Shown one piece after another: positions 5,425 through 12,571 of a stretch of 21,212 nucleotides of DNA. Under the pieces are notes generated by a model. That model was not told the DNA's origin and did no database searches. It saw only the letters and a program-made list of their open reading frames with translations. How positions within the stretch are numbered: the stretch's first letter is position 1; every line of letters begins with the position of its first letter. The position numbers were made by a program, and so were the translations under genes. Source of the DNA: a virus; IMG/VR virus record IMGVR_UViG_3300044641_005590, positions 1 to 21,212 of that record. One strand, given 5' to 3'.

Positions 5425-5490
5425 ATAAGAGATAGCCGATAAAAAATGATAAGAGATAGCCGATAAAAAACATGATAAGAGACAGCCGAT
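5425..5490 (+). repeat. three iteron-like 16-bp direct repeats
   Basis: ATAAGAGATAGCCGAT occurs at 5425-5440 and 5449-5464, and as ATAAGAGACAGCCGAT at 5475-5490 (one change). Each is followed by an A-rich spacer (AAAAAATG, AAAAAACATG, AATGAG). The spacing is 24 and 26 bp. Evenly spaced direct repeats beside AT-rich DNA resemble replication iterons, but binding sites for a regulator would look the same. Confidence 0.65.
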
Positions 5491-5762
5491 AATGAGCTAG
5501 TTAATAGAAAAATAGCCAATTGCTTTAGACGGGGTTGGGGGGTGTACAGAGTCCAGCTTCCTAATCATCTTTAATCCCCACATACTAGAATCTCAAAATT
5601 TCAAAATCAAAGACCTTACTAAGCAATCAATCAAAAGCATCACAAGACTTCTTTAAAATCGTCAAGATTAAAAGAAAACTATATTAAAGCCTAATTATCC
5701 CAAGAAAGAAAACAAATCAATTTAAAGCGATTTGAACGGGCAATAAACAAAATTAAGAAAGT

Positions 5763-5772
5763 GGTATAGTGT
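5763..5772 (+). promoter_or_regulatory. rightward promoter element GGTATAGTGT
   Basis: TATAGT (5765-5770) ends 6 bases before the ATG at 5777, predicting a transcript that begins at the start codon. No Shine-Dalgarno and no good -35 are visible. Shares GGTATANTGT with elements at 6024 and 12600. Confidence 0.45.
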
Positions 5773-5776
5773 CTTC

Positions 5777-5944
5777 ATGGAAATAGAAGAAATAGAGGAT
5801 TTAAAGAAGCAGGCAAAGGTTATATCTGAGGCACGTATTGAGAATATGAGGGGGTATGACAAAATGGTTCAAGAAAAGAATTCTAATTTTGTAAACAATG
5901 CTTATAAAGCTCTTTATGGGAAGAATAAAGCGGGCAATAAATAA
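5777..5944 (+). CDS. small charged protein, 55 aa
   Basis: The ATG at 5777 opens a 55-codon frame ending in TAA (5942-5944). The protein begins MEIEEIEDLKKQAKVISEAR and ends in a basic tail (YKALYGKNKAGNK). It is probably helical with no membrane segment. No family is recognised. Support is the promoter-like TATAGT 6 bases before the ATG, matching two other transcription starts in the window, and its place as the first rightward frame after the control region. It could be an early or pre-late regulator. A chance frame cannot be excluded. Confidence 0.5.
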   Translation: MEIEEIEDLKKQAKVISEARIENMRGYDKMVQEKNSNFVNNAYKALYGKNKAGNK

Positions 5945-6041
5945 AACACCTTATTAAACCGAAAGACTAGAGTGTCTAATGCAGGCTAGTGAGAGCTAGG
6001 GGTATAAAGTTCCGCCGAGCGGTGGTATATTGTAATTACGG
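5945..6041 (+). promoter_or_regulatory. structured spacer and promoter before the late genes
   Basis: Contains CTAG-TGAGAG-CTAG (about 5986-5999), a CCGC-CGA-GCGG hairpin (6012-6022), and GGTATATTGT (6024-6033) whose TATATT ends 10 bases before the ATG at 6042. There is no T-run after the hairpin, so termination is unlikely. The promoter would give a leader of only about four bases for the first late gene. Sites just upstream of small-terminase genes can hold packaging signals; nothing here proves one. Confidence 0.4.
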
Positions 6042-6260
6042 ATGAGTGAATCTAAGCTAATAATGTATGGTTCCTATAGAGTTTCAAAGGATTATCCAGA
6101 TCAGAGAGTTAAACGTTTGCGTTATCTTGGTCCAATTGTGAAGGGTGGGGTTACTTGTTATTCTTTTGATTTATGTTTACCTAATGGAATTTTCAGAGAA
6201 ATATTGACAGAGGATCAAGTTAATAAATATATTGAATGGAAGCACTATGAGCGAATCTAG
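6042..6260 (+). CDS. hypothetical protein, 72 aa
   Basis: Basic small protein with a likely beta-rich core (RYLGPIVKGGVTCYSFDLCL) and a helical C-terminus (LTEDQVNKYIEWKHYERI). Not recognised. It has no clear Shine-Dalgarno; its TATATT promoter element is only 10 bases upstream, so translation may start on a very short leader. It overlaps the following small-terminase candidate by 14 bp, indicating that it is the first gene of the packaging operon. It might be an HNH-adjacent or terminase accessory protein by position, but no motif supports a specific role. Confidence 0.7.
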   Translation: MSESKLIMYGSYRVSKDYPDQRVKRLRYLGPIVKGGVTCYSFDLCLPNGIFREILTEDQVNKYIEWKHYERI

Positions 6261-6603
6261 GGATTTTTTCAAAAAAAAAGATTTCAGTATTCAAGCTGAG
6301 AGGTTAGAGTTATACGAAGGCTTAAAGCGACTAGAGGATGCTGCTGAAGAATTAGACCCAGTAAATGCTGCTAAGGTTTTGTTAGATGCGAAGGGTTCTA
6401 GGATAAAGTTGTTAAATGATATGCAGAATTCGATTTATGCAGAGGAAAAGATTGAGATTGCTATAGAGGCTACTCGTAAGCAGGCAGATAATAGCAATGT
6501 TAAGTTTTTCATTCCGACGTTTAGAGAGATTAAGGATGAGCATGGTAGGATACGTTTAGTTCCGACTAAGGCGAATACTGAGGAGATGAAGTTAATTGAG
6601 TGA
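6247..6603 (+). CDS. putative terminase small subunit
   Basis: The start is set at the ATG at 6247, which has TGGAAG about 8 bases upstream; a TTG at 6232 would add five residues without such support. The 118-residue protein is largely helical (RLELYEGLKRLEDAAEELDP, AAKVLLDAKGSRIKLLNDMQ) with a more extended C-terminus (IPTFREIKDEHGRIRLVPTK). Small terminases are small helical, oligomer-forming DNA-binding proteins normally encoded directly before the large subunit, as here, with a short overlap. The assignment rests on position, size and helical content; I do not recognise a defining helix-turn-helix motif. Confidence 0.55.
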   Translation: MSESRDFFKKKDFSIQAERLELYEGLKRLEDAAEELDPVNAAKVLLDAKGSRIKLLNDMQNSIYAEEKIEIAIEATRKQADNSNVKFFIPTFREIKDEHGRIRLVPTKANTEEMKLIE

Positions 6604-8392
6604 TGAAAAATTATTTTACGCAGTAAATCCTACTGGTGCATTTAGATCTTTTAGTGATGATGAGCTAAAAAAGCATGAAGAGCTAAGGACTGAACATTTT
6701 GAAAAATTGCTCGCTGCTGGTCTTGCTAAGCCTGATGATTACGATGATAATAGTTGGCGTGAATTAAGTGATGATGATTGGCGTGAAAGGCAACGGAGAA
6801 AACGTCACCAATACCCAAAGCCTGAGTCATCAGATATAGGGAAACACCCAAATTGGCGTGAGATTGCAGAAGATAAGAATCACCCTTTGCATTATCAGAA
6901 TGTTTATGATGCAAGCGAGTATGTAGCTCCTGTTGAGACGTTTGATAGTAAGGTAACTGCTGAGGAATGTAACGAGATTTTAGGTAATCTTTGGGGGAAG
7001 TTTGAGCCGACGTTTTATCAATTTGAGTGGTTTAAGTTTTTCAATCAGCGTGATGATAAAGGGCGGTTAAAGAGGCATTTAGATGGGATTGCTATAGTTC
7101 ATAGGCGTGCGGGGAAGAGTACGGCTATTCCGTTATGTATTGCTTTACCTCGAATGTTAGAGGATAGGGGTTTATATGTTCATGCTTTCCCGAGTTTAAC
7201 GCAGGCAAGGGCGGCGATATGGAATGGTTTAGGCAGGGTTACGAGAGACCCTGATGAGCAGGCGATACCTTACTTGGAGTTGTTCCCTAAAAAGCTTTGG
7301 AAGCGTAAAGATAACCATGCGATGACTTTAGAGTTAGTTAATGGTTCAGTTTATCGTTTAGTTGGGGTAGTTGGTGCAGATGGAACGGCTAACCATTTAA
7401 GGGGTTTAAATCCGATTGGGGTTATATGCGATGAGTACCCTGAATGGCGAAGTGGGGTTTTTGAAGAGATTTTTTCTCCAATTCTTGCACAGAATGGAGG
7501 GTTTAGTTTCAAGGTTGGCACTCCTAAAGGTGAAAATCATGCACATAGGGATTATATGTATAACCTTGAGCATGAATCGGATAAGAAGCGTGCTTGGTTA
7601 TATGGGATTGAGGATACTTATTACAACGATGGCGACCCTGTAATTACTAAAGAGTATGTTGATGAATTAATCGCTAAAGGCATGGATCCTGAAACTGCGA
7701 TGCAAGAATTTTATTGTTCTTTCAAGGCAAGTGCTAGTGGTTCTTATTTTAAACATCAAATGCACGCTATAGATGAAGAGGGCAGAATAACGCATGTACC
7801 GCATAATTCAAATTTGCAGACTTTTGCAAGTTTAGATTTAGCGGAGGGTGAAGATTTGATGACTGCTGTAATTCATCAACACCCTGATAAGAACACCATA
7901 CACATTGTTGATAATTTTGTTTCTAAAGATATGGCAAGTGGGCAGTTTACGGACATGATACGCAATAAATATACAATTGATGTATGGTTTTTGCCGTGGG
8001 ATGCAACAAAACGCCAAGATAAAATGGATAAATTGCAATCAAGGGCGGAAACGTTACGGAAGCAGAAGGGTTTAAAGATTGTTATTATCCCGAAAACGAA
8101 TGATTTAGCGGGCAATATTGAATGGGTTCAAGAAGTTTTAGCTTATTGTTTTTTTGATAAGGAAAGATGCCGCAGATTAATTAATGATTTACGGAATTAT
8201 AAACGGAAGAAAAATGCAGAGGGAGTTTTTACTAAAGTTCCAGTACATGATAAGCATTCGCATAATGCAGATGCGGTTCGCTGTATGGCAAGTGCTTATA
8301 AATTAGATGTAATTCCTGTTCATTCTTTACAGAGGCATAAAAAAATGATTGAATTACCAAGCTTTGCAAAGTATAAACGTGGTGTAAAATAA
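6596..8392 (+). CDS. terL: terminase large subunit (packaging ATPase and nuclease)
   Basis: Drives DNA into the prohead and cuts it. The ATPase half shows a Walker A variant HRRAGKST at residues 169-176, a Walker B motif IGVICDE at 274-280 with Asp279-Glu280, and a VGTPKG coupling motif at about 307-312. The nuclease half shows three spaced acidic sites typical of the RNase H-like fold: Asp414 (SLDLAEG), Asp469 (PWDATKRQ) and Asp559 in HSHNADAVR. At 598 residues the length is normal. The start is TTG at 6596, the only in-frame start near a GAGGAG site at 6580-6585; the ATG at 6603 is in another frame and soon stops. It overlaps the small-terminase candidate by 8 bp. Confidence 0.95.
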   Translation: MSDEKLFYAVNPTGAFRSFSDDELKKHEELRTEHFEKLLAAGLAKPDDYDDNSWRELSDDDWRERQRRKRHQYPKPESSDIGKHPNWREIAEDKNHPLHYQNVYDASEYVAPVETFDSKVTAEECNEILGNLWGKFEPTFYQFEWFKFFNQRDDKGRLKRHLDGIAIVHRRAGKSTAIPLCIALPRMLEDRGLYVHAFPSLTQARAAIWNGLGRVTRDPDEQAIPYLELFPKKLWKRKDNHAMTLELVNGSVYRLVGVVGADGTANHLRGLNPIGVICDEYPEWRSGVFEEIFSPILAQNGGFSFKVGTPKGENHAHRDYMYNLEHESDKKRAWLYGIEDTYYNDGDPVITKEYVDELIAKGMDPETAMQEFYCSFKASASGSYFKHQMHAIDEEGRITHVPHNSNLQTFASLDLAEGEDLMTAVIHQHPDKNTIHIVDNFVSKDMASGQFTDMIRNKYTIDVWFLPWDATKRQDKMDKLQSRAETLRKQKGLKIVIIPKTNDLAGNIEWVQEVLAYCFFDKERCRRLINDLRNYKRKKNAEGVFTKVPVHDKHSHNADAVRCMASAYKLDVIPVHSLQRHKKMIELPSFAKYKRGVK

Positions 8393-8396
8393 GAGC

Positions 8397-8639
8397 ATGG
8401 TATCAGGTGGCGTTCCAAAAGAATTAAGCGAAGAAGAAACGGCAGCTTATGCGTTGCGTAAAGCTAATAAGCAGGCTTTAAAGCAGCTTTCTTTATTAGC
8501 AGAAAGGAAAACGATAAGCGATTTTGATACGAATATTCCATTAACGCCGCTTGAGCAGGCGAAGCAAGATGAAGCTAATAAATTTGGTGGGGGATTAATC
8601 CTACCTAAAAGTAAAAAGAATGAACGAAAAATTATTTAA
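8397..8639 (+). CDS. hypothetical protein between terminase and portal, 80 aa
   Basis: Hydrophilic, helical protein (MVSGGVPKELSEEETAAYAL, LRKANKQALKQLSLLAERK) with a Gly-rich patch (KFGGGLILPKSKK) and a basic end. It starts just 4 bases after the terminase stop and overlaps the portal start by 20 bp, so all three are one operon. Small unrecognised genes at this position in T7-like podoviruses are often head-assembly or portal-associated factors. No family is recognised here. Confidence 0.75.
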   Translation: MVSGGVPKELSEEETAAYALRKANKQALKQLSLLAERKTISDFDTNIPLTPLEQAKQDEANKFGGGLILPKSKKNERKII

Positions 8640-10242
8640 AGCTTTTAGTGATTGTGCGGCTGATCGTTCTAATTACGATAATGAATGGCGGGCAATATCT
8701 GAACATTTAAGCCCTGAATCGAGGGGTTTTAATACAAGTTCTTCTGACGGGTTTGTTGATCAAACTAAAATTTTAGATTCGACTCCTGAAAGGGCAGCGG
8801 AAGATTTAAGCAGTGCTTTAGTATCCATGCTGGCAACGGAAAGCAAGAAATGGGGAAGCTTAAACATTGAAGGGTTTAGTGAAGAAGAAGATTTTGAATT
8901 AAGTAAAAACTTGCAGATTGGTACTAATTTAGTTTTGCAGCATTTAAGCCGCAGCAAAGCGAATTTTTATACAACATTTGGAGATATAGCTGATGATTTG
9001 ATTTTATATGGTCAAGGTTATGGCTATATGCACTCAACGATTGAAGGTAAATCTAGCTATGTTCGCTTTTGCCGTTTGCCGCCTCAAGATTGTTACATTA
9101 AAAGAAATAGCTATGGAGATGTATTTTATTTCTTTAGAAAATATAAATTAGATTTAGATGTTTTATTAGCTGAATTTGATAATTTAGAAAAAGCCGAGTG
9201 CGGTGATTATGAGAAAAAGCAGCTTAGGGAAAGCGGAAAGAAAAACGTAGATATATTACATTCAATAATGAAAACCGAATATGCTAAATCTTTAGGGTGC
9301 AAGATAACTACTACTAAGCCTTATGTGTCTTGTTATTTTATTTATGATACGAAAATCAAGATATGGGAAGATGGCTATTCTCAATTCCCGATACTCGCTC
9401 CATCTTGGAAGCGTAAAGCAGGCTCTTCTTACGGGCGTGGTCCAGGGCATAAAGCTTTGCCCGATATTAAAGTTTTAAATAGCATGATCGAATCTAATCT
9501 AGGTGCAGCGGAGGCAATGGTTACGCCGCCAATGGCAGTACCTTATGATTTATTGGTCGATACTGGAAAGGCTTTAGATTTAAGCCCTAAAGCGATGACT
9601 TATTTATCAATGCAAGAGGCTTCTTTAGCAACAGGGATTATCAAGCCTGAGCCTTTAGTTACAGTGGCGAATTTACCAGTTAGTTTAGAGATGGAAGATC
9701 GCAGGCGTAACGGAATTGCACAAAGTTTCTTTTCTGATTTATTGGTTGATTTTAAAAATGCTGAAATGTCCGCAACTGAAACGAGTATGCGTGAAAATTC
9801 AAGAGTAAGAAAATTAACAAATTACATATTACGCATTCAAGATGAGTTTTTAGCTCCTGCGTTTTTATTTGTTTTTAATCAGCTTAAAGAATGGAAGATG
9901 ATAGATTTTCCCGATGATATGGAGTTAAAGGTTGATTTTACAAGTGCTTTATATGAAGCTTCAAACGCTCAATCAATTACTTTACTTGAAAGAGCATTAA
10001 TAACTTTAGCGAATACTAAATCTATAGACCCATCTGTATTAGAAGCGATTAAAGAAGAGAAGTTTATACAATATGTATTTAAGAAAATCGGTGCTGATTT
10101 AAGCGTGTTAAAATCACCAGCAGAATTAGAAGAAGCAAAAGCACGCAGGGAAGAGACCGCACAAGTAGCGAATATGCAAGGTGCAGCAGGAGCAGCAAAA
10201 GATTTAAGCCAAGCAGTAGCTTTACAACAAGGGGTAATATGA
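8620..10242 (+). CDS. portal (head-to-tail connector) protein, podovirus type
   Basis: Forms the dodecameric ring at one capsid vertex through which DNA enters and leaves. At 540 residues it is close to T7 gp8 (536). Family-typical segments are an N-terminal region (NEWRAISEHLSPESRGFNTS, residues 21-40), the ILDSTPERAAEDLSSALVSM region (51-70), the YGRGPGHKALPDIKVLN segment (271-287) and PPMAVPYD (303-310). It matches by eye the bacteriophage head-to-tail connecting protein family. The C-terminus is Ala/Gln-rich, probably a flexible tail. The ATG at 8620 lies inside the end of the preceding gene, and its TGA overlaps the next ATG by 4 bp. Confidence 0.93.
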   Translation: MNEKLFKAFSDCAADRSNYDNEWRAISEHLSPESRGFNTSSSDGFVDQTKILDSTPERAAEDLSSALVSMLATESKKWGSLNIEGFSEEEDFELSKNLQIGTNLVLQHLSRSKANFYTTFGDIADDLILYGQGYGYMHSTIEGKSSYVRFCRLPPQDCYIKRNSYGDVFYFFRKYKLDLDVLLAEFDNLEKAECGDYEKKQLRESGKKNVDILHSIMKTEYAKSLGCKITTTKPYVSCYFIYDTKIKIWEDGYSQFPILAPSWKRKAGSSYGRGPGHKALPDIKVLNSMIESNLGAAEAMVTPPMAVPYDLLVDTGKALDLSPKAMTYLSMQEASLATGIIKPEPLVTVANLPVSLEMEDRRRNGIAQSFFSDLLVDFKNAEMSATETSMRENSRVRKLTNYILRIQDEFLAPAFLFVFNQLKEWKMIDFPDDMELKVDFTSALYEASNAQSITLLERALITLANTKSIDPSVLEAIKEEKFIQYVFKKIGADLSVLKSPAELEEAKARREETAQVANMQGAAGAAKDLSQAVALQQGVI

Positions 10243-10508
10243 TAAAGTCAATAAGCCGTTATGTGGCTACACTATTTAAAAGCAAAGATGATTATAAAAA
10301 AAGAGTTAAGCAGGCTTATGAAAGTATTCCAGCCGAAACATGGGATTTGATTATTTCAGATTTAATGCTTTACGCTGAATTTAATAAGCCTTGTTGGGAT
10401 GAAAAGTTTACTCCTTTTATTGAGGGAAAAAGAGCAGTAGTATTAAGGCTTTTAGCGAATAAAGAATTAACAGAAAAAGATTTTTTAGCAAATTTAGGAG
10501 AATATTAA
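10239..10508 (+). CDS. Bbp19-like small structural-module protein, 89 aa
   Basis: Located between portal and scaffold, the place held by Bbp19-family proteins in many short-tailed phages. The segment WDLIISDLMLYAEFNK followed by FIEGKRAVVLRLL (residues 60-72) resembles the GKR-containing core of that family; this is by eye. The N-terminus is basic. It overlaps the portal stop as ATGA and ends two bases before the scaffold start, so it is translationally linked to both. Its function in the family is not established; a head-assembly role is inferred from location. Confidence 0.6.
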   Translation: MIKSISRYVATLFKSKDDYKKRVKQAYESIPAETWDLIISDLMLYAEFNKPCWDEKFTPFIEGKRAVVLRLLANKELTEKDFLANLGEY

Positions 10509-10509
10509 C

Positions 10510-11322
10510 ATGAACGAAGAAGCACCAGCATTTAATTTTAGCGAGTTTAAAACTCAATACTTAGGGAATATTCAAGACCCTACCGAAAGGGAAACATTTC
10601 AAAAAAATTTAGAGCCGATAAAAGATGTTCAAGGTTTAGTTACAAGTTACGTTCATGCACAAAAAGCAGTAGGCTCTAAAGTGAATTTACCTAACGAAAA
10701 ATCAGCTCCAGAAGAATGGGATAAATTATTTAACCGCTTAGGCAGACCTGAAAATGCAGATGGCTATGAGATTGAAACACCTGATTATAAGTTTGACGAT
10801 AATGTTTTAAAAGAAATTAAGAAGGCAGCTCACGAGGCAGGCTTAACTAAGACTCAAGCAAATAAGGTTATCGGTTCTATCGCTAAGATGTCTAGGGAAG
10901 CAATGGAAGTTTTAGAATCTTCTAAAGCAGCACAATTAGAAGCAGTTAAAACGGAACGCAGTAAATGGGAAGATTTATCGACGACTGAAACAAAAGTTGA
11001 TTTATTTTTAAAGCAAAATACCAAAAATGTAGAAGATTACGAAAAGCTTAAGAGCTTAATTGATACTGATAATAACTTGTTTAAATTTGTAAAGGATGTA
11101 GCTTTAACGAATACGCCTAAAGATATCGGGCAAACTCAAGCGAATTTATCAGCTAAAGAAACACCTGAACAGGTAGCAGGAAGAATATTAAGCGACAAGA
11201 GTAATTTTAATGATTACTATACTAATGGCGGTCGTAATATGCCTGAAAGCGTAAGAAGGGAATTGCAAGAAGCGATTAATAAATCAAACCCTAAAGAGAT
11301 TGGCAAATATATAAGAAACTAA
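10510..11322 (+). CDS. capsid scaffolding protein
   Basis: Directs major-capsid assembly and leaves the prohead before packaging. The protein has 270 residues (T7 gp9: 307), is acidic, and is helix-rich. The EEWDKLFNR-LGRPENADGYEI segment (residues 68-88) is the hallmark of this scaffold family in podoviruses. A long charged helical region follows (about 100-200), as expected for an elongated scaffold. Its place directly before the major capsid gene fits. The start at 10510 has TTAGGAG about 8 bases upstream, formed by the end of the previous gene. Confidence 0.88.
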   Translation: MNEEAPAFNFSEFKTQYLGNIQDPTERETFQKNLEPIKDVQGLVTSYVHAQKAVGSKVNLPNEKSAPEEWDKLFNRLGRPENADGYEIETPDYKFDDNVLKEIKKAAHEAGLTKTQANKVIGSIAKMSREAMEVLESSKAAQLEAVKTERSKWEDLSTTETKVDLFLKQNTKNVEDYEKLKSLIDTDNNLFKFVKDVALTNTPKDIGQTQANLSAKETPEQVAGRILSDKSNFNDYYTNGGRNMPESVRRELQEAINKSNPKEIGKYIRN

Positions 11323-11329
11323 AGAAATT

Positions 11330-11358
11330 TTGAATCTTTATTAAAAATAGTGTAATAT
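11330..11358 (+). promoter_or_regulatory. promoter of the major capsid gene
   Basis: TTGAAT (11330-11335) and TAATAT (11353-11358) are spaced by 17 bp, a sigma70-like arrangement; an alternative -10 TATAAT lies at 11358-11363. It starts just after the scaffold stop and gives a leader of about 120 bases. It provides extra transcription for the most abundant virion protein. Confidence 0.6.
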
Positions 11359-11370
11359 ATAATTAATTCT

Positions 11371-11428
11371 CAATGAATCCGCTAGCGGGTAGTTCATTGT
11401 TTAAGAATCCGTGTTACGGGTAGTTCTT
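11371..11428 (+). ncRNA. tandem structured RNA hairpins in the capsid-gene leader
   Basis: Two successive hairpins have the same plan. Outer stem, single U, inner stem, apical loop, then GUAG on the 3' side and the outer stem again. Copy 1 (11371-11399): CAATGAA/TTCATTG outside and CCG/CGG inside with CTAG loop. Copy 2 (11403-11428): AAGAA/TTCTT outside and CCGT/ACGG inside with GTT loop. The stems differ while pairing is kept and the asymmetric U/GUAG internal loop is identical, which is covariation within one molecule. This indicates a selected RNA structure, perhaps for mRNA stability or protein binding. Confidence 0.65.
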
Positions 11429-11449
11429 GTTAGAAGAAATTAGTTATAC

Positions 11450-11467
11450 GTTACTCTTTTGAGTAAC
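11450..11467 (+). ncRNA. third leader hairpin
   Basis: GTTACTC-TTTT-GAGTAAC forms a perfect 7-bp stem with a four-base loop. It ends 22 bases before the capsid ATG and 11 before its GAGGT ribosome-binding site. Not followed by a T-run, so not a terminator. It may keep the ribosome-binding site exposed or protect the mRNA. Confidence 0.6.
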
Positions 11468-11489
11468 ACAAATTTAATAGAGGTAAATA

Positions 11490-12467
11490 ATGGTTTATTC
11501 AGTTGATCAGAACTGGATTAATACATACGAGGCAAATTTACATATTTTGTCTCAGCAAATGGACTCAGTATTTGAGGGCATTGTTAAAAAAGGTGATATT
11601 AATTCAGAATTTAAATTTTTCCCACGTATCGGCTCGATTTCGATGTCCGCAAACACTACACCAAATCAAACAACTTCATACTCTGATGTTGCACACACAA
11701 TGCGTTCGGTTGATTTTACGCAATATGATGTAGCTCTTTTTGTTGATAAAAAGCTTGATGTTGCAAGAATGCTAACTGACCCGACAAGTTCTTATGTCAA
11801 GTTAGGTGTTGCAGCTTGGAAGCGTAAGATTGATGAGGTTTGTATTGCGGCAGCTTTAGGCATTGCTGTAGATGGTAAAACTAGAGGTACTAATACAGCA
11901 TTCCCTACAGCTACTAGAACTATCGATGTTAATTACATTGATGGTAACCCAGTAGGTGCAGGCAATGGTACTGGTACTTGGACTAACAGAGCTCAATCTG
12001 GTTTTACTTTAGCTAAAATCTTAAAAGGAAGAGAATTAACTTTAGCTTCTTTTGGTTTAGAAGCAGGCGATAGACTTAATTGTATTGTCGGTCCAGCAGA
12101 AGAAACTGAGTTAATGGGTATTCCTGAATATAAGAATAGAGACTTTAGCGATCAAAGACCTTTTGATAAACAAATGATTTATCAGCCGTACATTGGTACA
12201 TGGTTAGGTATTGATTTCTATAGATCAGTTCTTTTAACGGACACTGACCCAGCGGGTGCAAGTAACCACTACAGATCATGTTTAATGTTCCCTACAAGTG
12301 GACTAGGTGCTTACATTGGTAACAATTTAGAAGTTGATATTCGTCCAAACCCTGAAAGAAGAATGGTTCCGACTATTTATATTTCTGGTGGTATTGGTGC
12401 GGTCCGTATTGAAGAAGTTAAAATGGTTGAAATTAGAACTTCTAGCGGTCTTGTTGATGCTTCTTAA
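11490..12467 (+). CDS. major capsid protein
   Basis: Forms the icosahedral shell. The protein has 325 residues (T7 gp10A: 345) and follows the scaffold gene, as in T7-like modules. The sequence has the look of the podovirus capsid family: an N-terminal helix (INTYEANLHILSQQMDSVFE), an early beta segment (KFFPRIGSISM), then a DVALFVDKKLDVARMLTDPT region typical of HK97-fold spine-helix surroundings, and a Gly-rich domain (GNPVGAGNGTGTWTNRAQSG). It ends in strands (PTIYISGGIGAVRIEEVKMV). A GAGGT ribosome-binding site lies 6 bases before the ATG. The gene has its own promoter, structured leader and terminator, so it can be expressed far above its neighbours. Confidence 0.9.
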   Translation: MVYSVDQNWINTYEANLHILSQQMDSVFEGIVKKGDINSEFKFFPRIGSISMSANTTPNQTTSYSDVAHTMRSVDFTQYDVALFVDKKLDVARMLTDPTSSYVKLGVAAWKRKIDEVCIAAALGIAVDGKTRGTNTAFPTATRTIDVNYIDGNPVGAGNGTGTWTNRAQSGFTLAKILKGRELTLASFGLEAGDRLNCIVGPAEETELMGIPEYKNRDFSDQRPFDKQMIYQPYIGTWLGIDFYRSVLLTDTDPAGASNHYRSCLMFPTSGLGAYIGNNLEVDIRPNPERRMVPTIYISGGIGAVRIEEVKMVEIRTSSGLVDAS

Positions 12468-12501
12468 TGTATAATTAAGTAATTCTTTCATCATAAACCT
12501 T

Positions 12502-12534
12502 AAACCCTCGGCATAAACCCCGAGGGTTTTTTTT
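12502..12534 (+). terminator. strong intrinsic terminator after the capsid gene
   Basis: AAACCCTCGG and CCGAGGGTTT pair over 10 bp around an 8-base loop, followed by a run of eight T. It lies 35 bases after the capsid stop codon and separates capsid from tail transcription. Confidence 0.93.
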
Positions 12535-12543
12535 ATTACCCAT

Positions 12544-12567
12544 AACTCTATAGCTGACTATAGGGTT
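12544..12567. promoter_or_regulatory. CTATAG-N4-CTATAG dyad, copy 2
   Basis: AACTCTATAG, CTGA, CTATAGGGTT: a 10-bp inverted repeat with one G-T pair. It sits between the capsid terminator and the tail-operon promoter, 28 bp from an almost identical copy. Confidence 0.7.
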
Positions 12568-12571
12568 TAAT

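Larger units (their letters stand above)
5048..5762. other. gene-free divergent region, possible control or origin region
   Basis: About 715 bp without a convincing gene, between the leftward early arm and the rightward late arm. Contents: AGCGAGGATT (5090), a CTATAG dyad (5146-5169), a duplicated CCAGCTTCCTA (5405-5415 and 5553-5563), three iteron-like repeats (5425-5490), and a G-rich patch (5531-5542). This combination suits a switch region or replication origin. I see no consensus TTATNCACA DnaA box. Confidence 0.55.

Noticed and set aside
5471-5490. ATAAGAGACAG at the third repeat resembles the Tn5 mosaic end used in sequencing adapters.
   Set aside because: Only 11 bases match the 19-bp mosaic end; the two sister repeats differ (GATAG) and the sequence continues naturally, so it is neither an adapter remnant nor a transposon end.
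5425-5490. A very short CRISPR array.
   Set aside because: Repeats are only 16 bp and spacers 8-10 bp, too short, and no cas genes are present.
5531-5542. G-rich patch GGGGTTGGGGGG as a G-quadruplex.
   Set aside because: Only two G-runs are present nearby; a stable intramolecular quadruplex normally needs four.
5945-6041. A tRNA-like or other structural RNA gene.
   Set aside because: I could not find a cloverleaf with acceptor stem, T-loop (GTTC-A) and anticodon arm in register.
6232-6246. TTG start for the small-terminase candidate.
   Set aside because: The ATG at 6247 has a better codon and a GGAAG site at correct spacing.
7838-8115. Open frames of 66-79 codons antisense to the terminase gene.
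   Set aside because: They overlap each other and conserved nuclease-domain codons, have no ribosome-binding sites, and look like shadows of the real gene. The same applies to antisense frames inside the portal and internal-protein genes.
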